From positions 2,501-66,500 of the forward strand of contig NOKP01000001.1 of assembly GCA_002682825.1 (NCBI GenBank): a DNA stretch of 64,000 bases, in the 5' to 3' direction. Under the pieces are notes generated by a model that worked only from the letters and a program-made list of their open reading frames with translations, made no database searches and was not told where the DNA came from. Positions 60,903-64,000 of this stretch are shown piece after piece. The stretch comes from Neonectria sp. B-13 (taxonomy: Eukaryota > Ascomycota > Sordariomycetes > Hypocreales > Nectriaceae). A program made the translations under genes and the position numbers. Position 1 is the first letter of the stretch, and each line of letters begins with the position of its first letter.

Positions 60903-63377
60903 TTAGATGATCGTAACCTCCCTCACAGCCCCGTTGGGCATGTCTACCTTGTCAGCCTTTTCAATTTTACCGGTGAACGTGACTCTCCCGACCCGAATAT
61001 ATGCGCCTCCTGGGCCTTCCTTTAGAATTAGAGCATCAGTTGCATCCAAGAATAACGCTACAGAAGGGAACGTCGGGTTGGTGTCGAAGTGAGCGGTGCC
61101 CTTTTTCGAAACTTCCTTACTGAAGAACTTCTTTTTGCCGTTTGACCAAACTGCGGACACCCCAGTTTGAAGCGGATGGATTACACCCTCGCGACCTTCG
61201 AACTTGCGAGGTGATAGTGCATAGACAGGGCCCTAGAGGACATGATTAGATTTGAGACGGCAACTTTGGTGCTGATCCGCACATGCCTTTAAAGTCAGCT
61301 TTCCAGCCGCTACGCGACCGAACGCATCCTTGCCCATCGGCTCAACTTGTGCGTCAATGCAAGTAGCCAGGAGCCCATCCGCTAGAGAGTGATAATCAAT
61401 TTCAGCATCGAGAGAGGCCCACGACCAGGACGGGGCTCGATATTCGGCAGGGTATTTAACGGCCGACTTGGTCGCGGGTGGCATCGCAGCATCGTGCGCA
61501 GTGTCTGTACAGTGATGAGTAGGTTCATCCACTTTGATGGCCCAATTCAACTCATTCATGAGATTGCTCCTCCACAATCCTGCCAGGTACGTGTCACCGG
61601 TTTTCATGGCAACCAAGTTTGCTAGACCAGATAGTGCAGGTAGCTTGTCGGAATCCACAGTCAACTTTCGGGTCGAGTATTGCTCAATCAGTCGCATCCA
61701 GCGCCAGTTACGATCCTTCCCAGGTTCCCTCAGCGTAGGAGCCCAAAGATCGCTTGGGGTAGTGAATCCCCTCCGAACTAGGGCTCCATCTTCAGCGAAA
61801 ACGCACCCTTGGCACTCCCAGTACATCTCTGTACGGCCGTAATGGATCGTGCGGGGAGACAGAAGGCGTTCTTGGAGCGTCCAGCCTCGTTTGCTGAGTG
61901 GTTCTTCGGCGATGGGATCGAACGTTCCTCCGAATTCGCCGAGCAGGTAAGTGTTTGGAGATCTCGTGAGGGACGGAGGCATCCACTCTGGCGTAATGTA
62001 GAGCCACGAACTGTGGCCTCCTTCGCAGCTGGCAACCTCATCCGTGGCCCAAGTACATCGCGCCTTGAGGGTTGGAAGGTTCTGGCCGTCCTCCCACAGG
62101 ACAACGGGAGCAGCATGACTGAAACATCTCCTGCCTGTGGATCTGACATCCATCGAGATGAAAGGCTCGTCATACCTAGTAGAAATATCGGGGAAACAGC
62201 CACTAGAGTCGTCCTTTGAGCTAAGCGCCGCAATGGTGAGGTAGGAGTTTGCGTAGACAGCACCCATGCGCGAAGCCTCCGTTTCCCAGTCTGCGGCGTC
62301 ATCTTGGATAATACATAAGGAATCAATCCAAACATAGGCTATGTTTAATTCTCGGGCGATCTTTACGGCGTCTTGAAAGGTCTTGGGAATTTCCGAGAGC
62401 AAGATGCCGTCAGTGAGAAGTTTTGCCAAGTTTTCGGTTGTCAGGGTGAGCCGATGTGTTGAGCCCCAGGAGTGCGACAGTGCCAAGTATTTGCCTTTCC
62501 GCCCTGCAGTCTCACGCACGAAGACCATATTGTGATTTGTAGCCACATCCAGAACTCGTGTTGGAAGAGTCTTCGGAACATCCAATGACAAGCATTGGTG
62601 GTGGGTGTCACAAATATTGAGCCAACCCTTGAGTTTGTCGAACGCGTAGGAGGAGCCTGAATCGGCTGCTCGAACTCTGCCAGGGATGAAGCTGACGTCT
62701 GTTCAAGAGCTCGTTAGCTTCATAATGTCAATAACACACGCGAGGGACATGGCACCTTGATCAGTTCGGAAACGAAGATACGAGCCTCGAAGATTGACAG
62801 TATCTCCACTGTAATCCACCGAGTCCTCAATCTTTCCACTTGTGCCAAGCCTAACACCCAGTCCAACCATCAATAACTGCTTGCCGTCAACAAAACCTGA
62901 TTTGTACCAGTTTCCGAAGAGCCAAGGCCGGAGAGGTTTTGCTTCCCCGTCTTTCATCACCGTACCATTCGGAAAGGTTGAGCTCAGGTCGGCTTGGATT
63001 GGAGGTCGATAGTCACCAACGGGCCCGGAAAAGTCCAGGATCATGGCGCCATTCTCCAGAGCGCGCATGCCGTACTTGCCGTAAATGCTCTGTGTGGCCT
63101 TGGCGGATAGTTCGGCTCCCGAAGAAGTATGGATGGTCTGAAAGGAAGTCATGCCTCCGTAATCAAGGAGGCTACAACCTGCTGCCCAATAGAGCAGGGC
63201 ACACATAGCGCAAGTTTTGCCGGATTTGTCCAGCGCATCGAGTGTGAGGTGGTGTGGATAGGCATCTTGATCCTCAAAGGGTAATGTATGCAGGGGAATC
63301 TCACTGCAAACGGCACACAGATGACCAGGGCCCAGATCGGGTTGCGGGCCAGAGTCTGAAAATCTAGGGAAAGACAT
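60903..63377 (-). CDS. HET-domain protein (heterokaryon-incompatibility type)
   Basis: Exons in order 63377-62756, 62698-61287 and 61232-60903 give 787 residues. Intron 1 is GT-AG; intron 2 is best read as GC-AG (AAG|GCATGT to CTCTAG), because the GT alternative destroys the frame of the last exon. The first 200 residues include a CAVCSEIPLHTLPF and a CAMCALLYWAA pair. The HET domain (Pfam PF06985) runs from about 277 (KYLALSHSWGS) through IAYVWIDSLCIIQDD (about 327-341) to EPLSKRGWTLQERLLSPRTI. The C-terminal part is beta-rich. HET proteins trigger growth arrest or cell death when incompatible strains fuse, or act in innate immune-like responses. Its partner is not known; no NLR, patatin or SNARE-type partner lies nearby in this window. 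Confidence 0.88.
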
Positions 63378-63691
63378 GCTAACTTGCCGAAGATCCCAGC
63401 ATCTAGTTGGGAGGAGAAACAGGGGTTAGTGAAAGGATCAGAAGGGGAACCACTTTCGATTTCCCCGCAGTCTCAACCGTTGCAACGTAATGACCACATG
63501 GTTTCAATCTTAGTGTGGCTACGAAGTACACTCATAGGATTCAATGGAAGCACTGCCACAGCCTGCGCCACCTTTCGACCGGCAACATTAGGTAAGTGGT
63601 CCTCTCCAGCCTCACCCCCACGTCATCAACTTATCAGGCGACCTCCACCAAAACTTACCATCAGCCTCACGTCTATGTCGTCTCGCCAGTC
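63378..63691. promoter_or_regulatory. Divergent promoter, HET and arrestin-like genes
   Basis: 314 bp between the two start codons must contain both upstream regions. Candidate 5' exons of the arrestin-like gene could lie here; I see no clear one. Confidence 0.4.
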
Positions 63692-64000
63692 ATGCCACAG
63701 ACTCCCAAAAAGTCCTCCCAGCTGTTGGGAATCAGCCTCGAGGATGATGCCGCCGAATATGCCCCCGGCGACACCATCATCGGGTGCGTCTTCCGCAAAA
63801 CTCACATCGTGAGCCCCAACGCCTCGGTTCAGATCTCTCTCCACGGCAGGACCAAGTCCAAGATGGTGGTCAGCCACGGCAACAGTAGCAGCACTTATCG
63901 GGGACGTTTCGATCTGATCAACGAGCGGGACAATGGACAAAGGATTTTCGAAGGGCCTCTTCACATCCAGATGCACGAGGAGCAGGTTTGGCCATTTGCC
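63692..64000 (+). CDS. Arrestin-like protein, 3' partial
   Basis: The frame opens at ATG 63692 and runs off the window (103 residues seen). It begins PQTPKKSSQLLGISLED, followed by YAPGDTIIGCV, SVQISLHGRTKSK and a STYRGRF strand, the pattern of the arrestin N-terminal domain (PF00339) in fungal alpha-arrestin-like proteins. These act as adaptors for ubiquitin-dependent endocytosis of membrane transporters, or are of unknown role. The start is plausible but a 5' exon cannot be excluded. Confidence 0.65.
   Translation, partial: MPQTPKKSSQLLGISLEDDAAEYAPGDTIIGCVFRKTHIVSPNASVQISLHGRTKSKMVVSHGNSSSTYRGRFDLINERDNGQRIFEGPLHIQMHEEQVWPFA

Overview
This window comes from a filamentous ascomycete, most likely a Sordariomycete. 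The evidence is short GT-AG introns (about 50-110 bp) with CTAAC-type branch points, four Zn2Cys6 regulators, MFS and APC transporters, a HET-domain protein, BTB proteins, an RTA1-like protein, and very AT-rich blocks whose repeats differ by C-to-T and G-to-A changes, the signature of RIP (repeat-induced point mutation). I built gene models by hand from splice sites and reading-frame phase. Coordinates give the whole span and the exons are listed in the evidence. Many open frames begin at GTG or TTG, so I used the first plausible ATG.

Layout. 1-1037: a low-complexity, probably misassembled edge with one N, then the 3' part of a cysteine-rich tandem-repeat protein. 1.7-13.7 kb: RTA1-like membrane protein, Zn2Cys6 regulator, an orphan cysteine-rich exon, a secreted C69-type dipeptidase with Ser at the nucleophile position, a 932-residue protein with a CxxC module about every 100 residues, a small membrane protein, and a spliced secreted protein of unknown family. 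14.3-21 kb: an AT-rich RIP compartment with repeat remnants and a coiled-coil ORF carrying several stop codons. 21.4-25.6 kb: small membrane protein, DHA1-type drug exporter, UlaG-like metallo-beta-lactamase-fold protein.

26.9-36.97 kb reads as a small metabolic block: a regulator with two Zn2Cys6 clusters, divergent from a sugar-type MFS transporter, then a class III aminotransferase, a damaged second copy of the metallo-beta-lactamase gene, and another Zn2Cys6 regulator. The two metallo-beta-lactamase paralogues flank the regulator/transporter/aminotransferase genes. 37.5-52.1 kb reads as a glycoside and nutrient-use region: APC amino-acid permease, intracellular GH3 beta-glucosidase with a PA14 insert, a decayed sugar transporter divergent from it across a promoter with four tandem CreA-type sites, a large Zn2Cys6 regulator, a dead Tc1/mariner element, a repeat copy, and an intact sugar transporter whose reading frame needs a 4-nt microexon.

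52.1-64 kb: two convergent BTB genes, a C2H2 protein, a possible zinc-finger ORF, a lightly mutated repeat with inverted arms next to a second AT-rich block, a HET-domain gene, and the 5' part of an arrestin-like gene cut by the window end.

I did not find a clearly new defence or mobile system. The best candidates for something undescribed are the CxxC-repeat protein at 7864-10662, the Ser-for-Cys C69 dipeptidase, and the possible intron formation in the damaged metallo-beta-lactamase copy.
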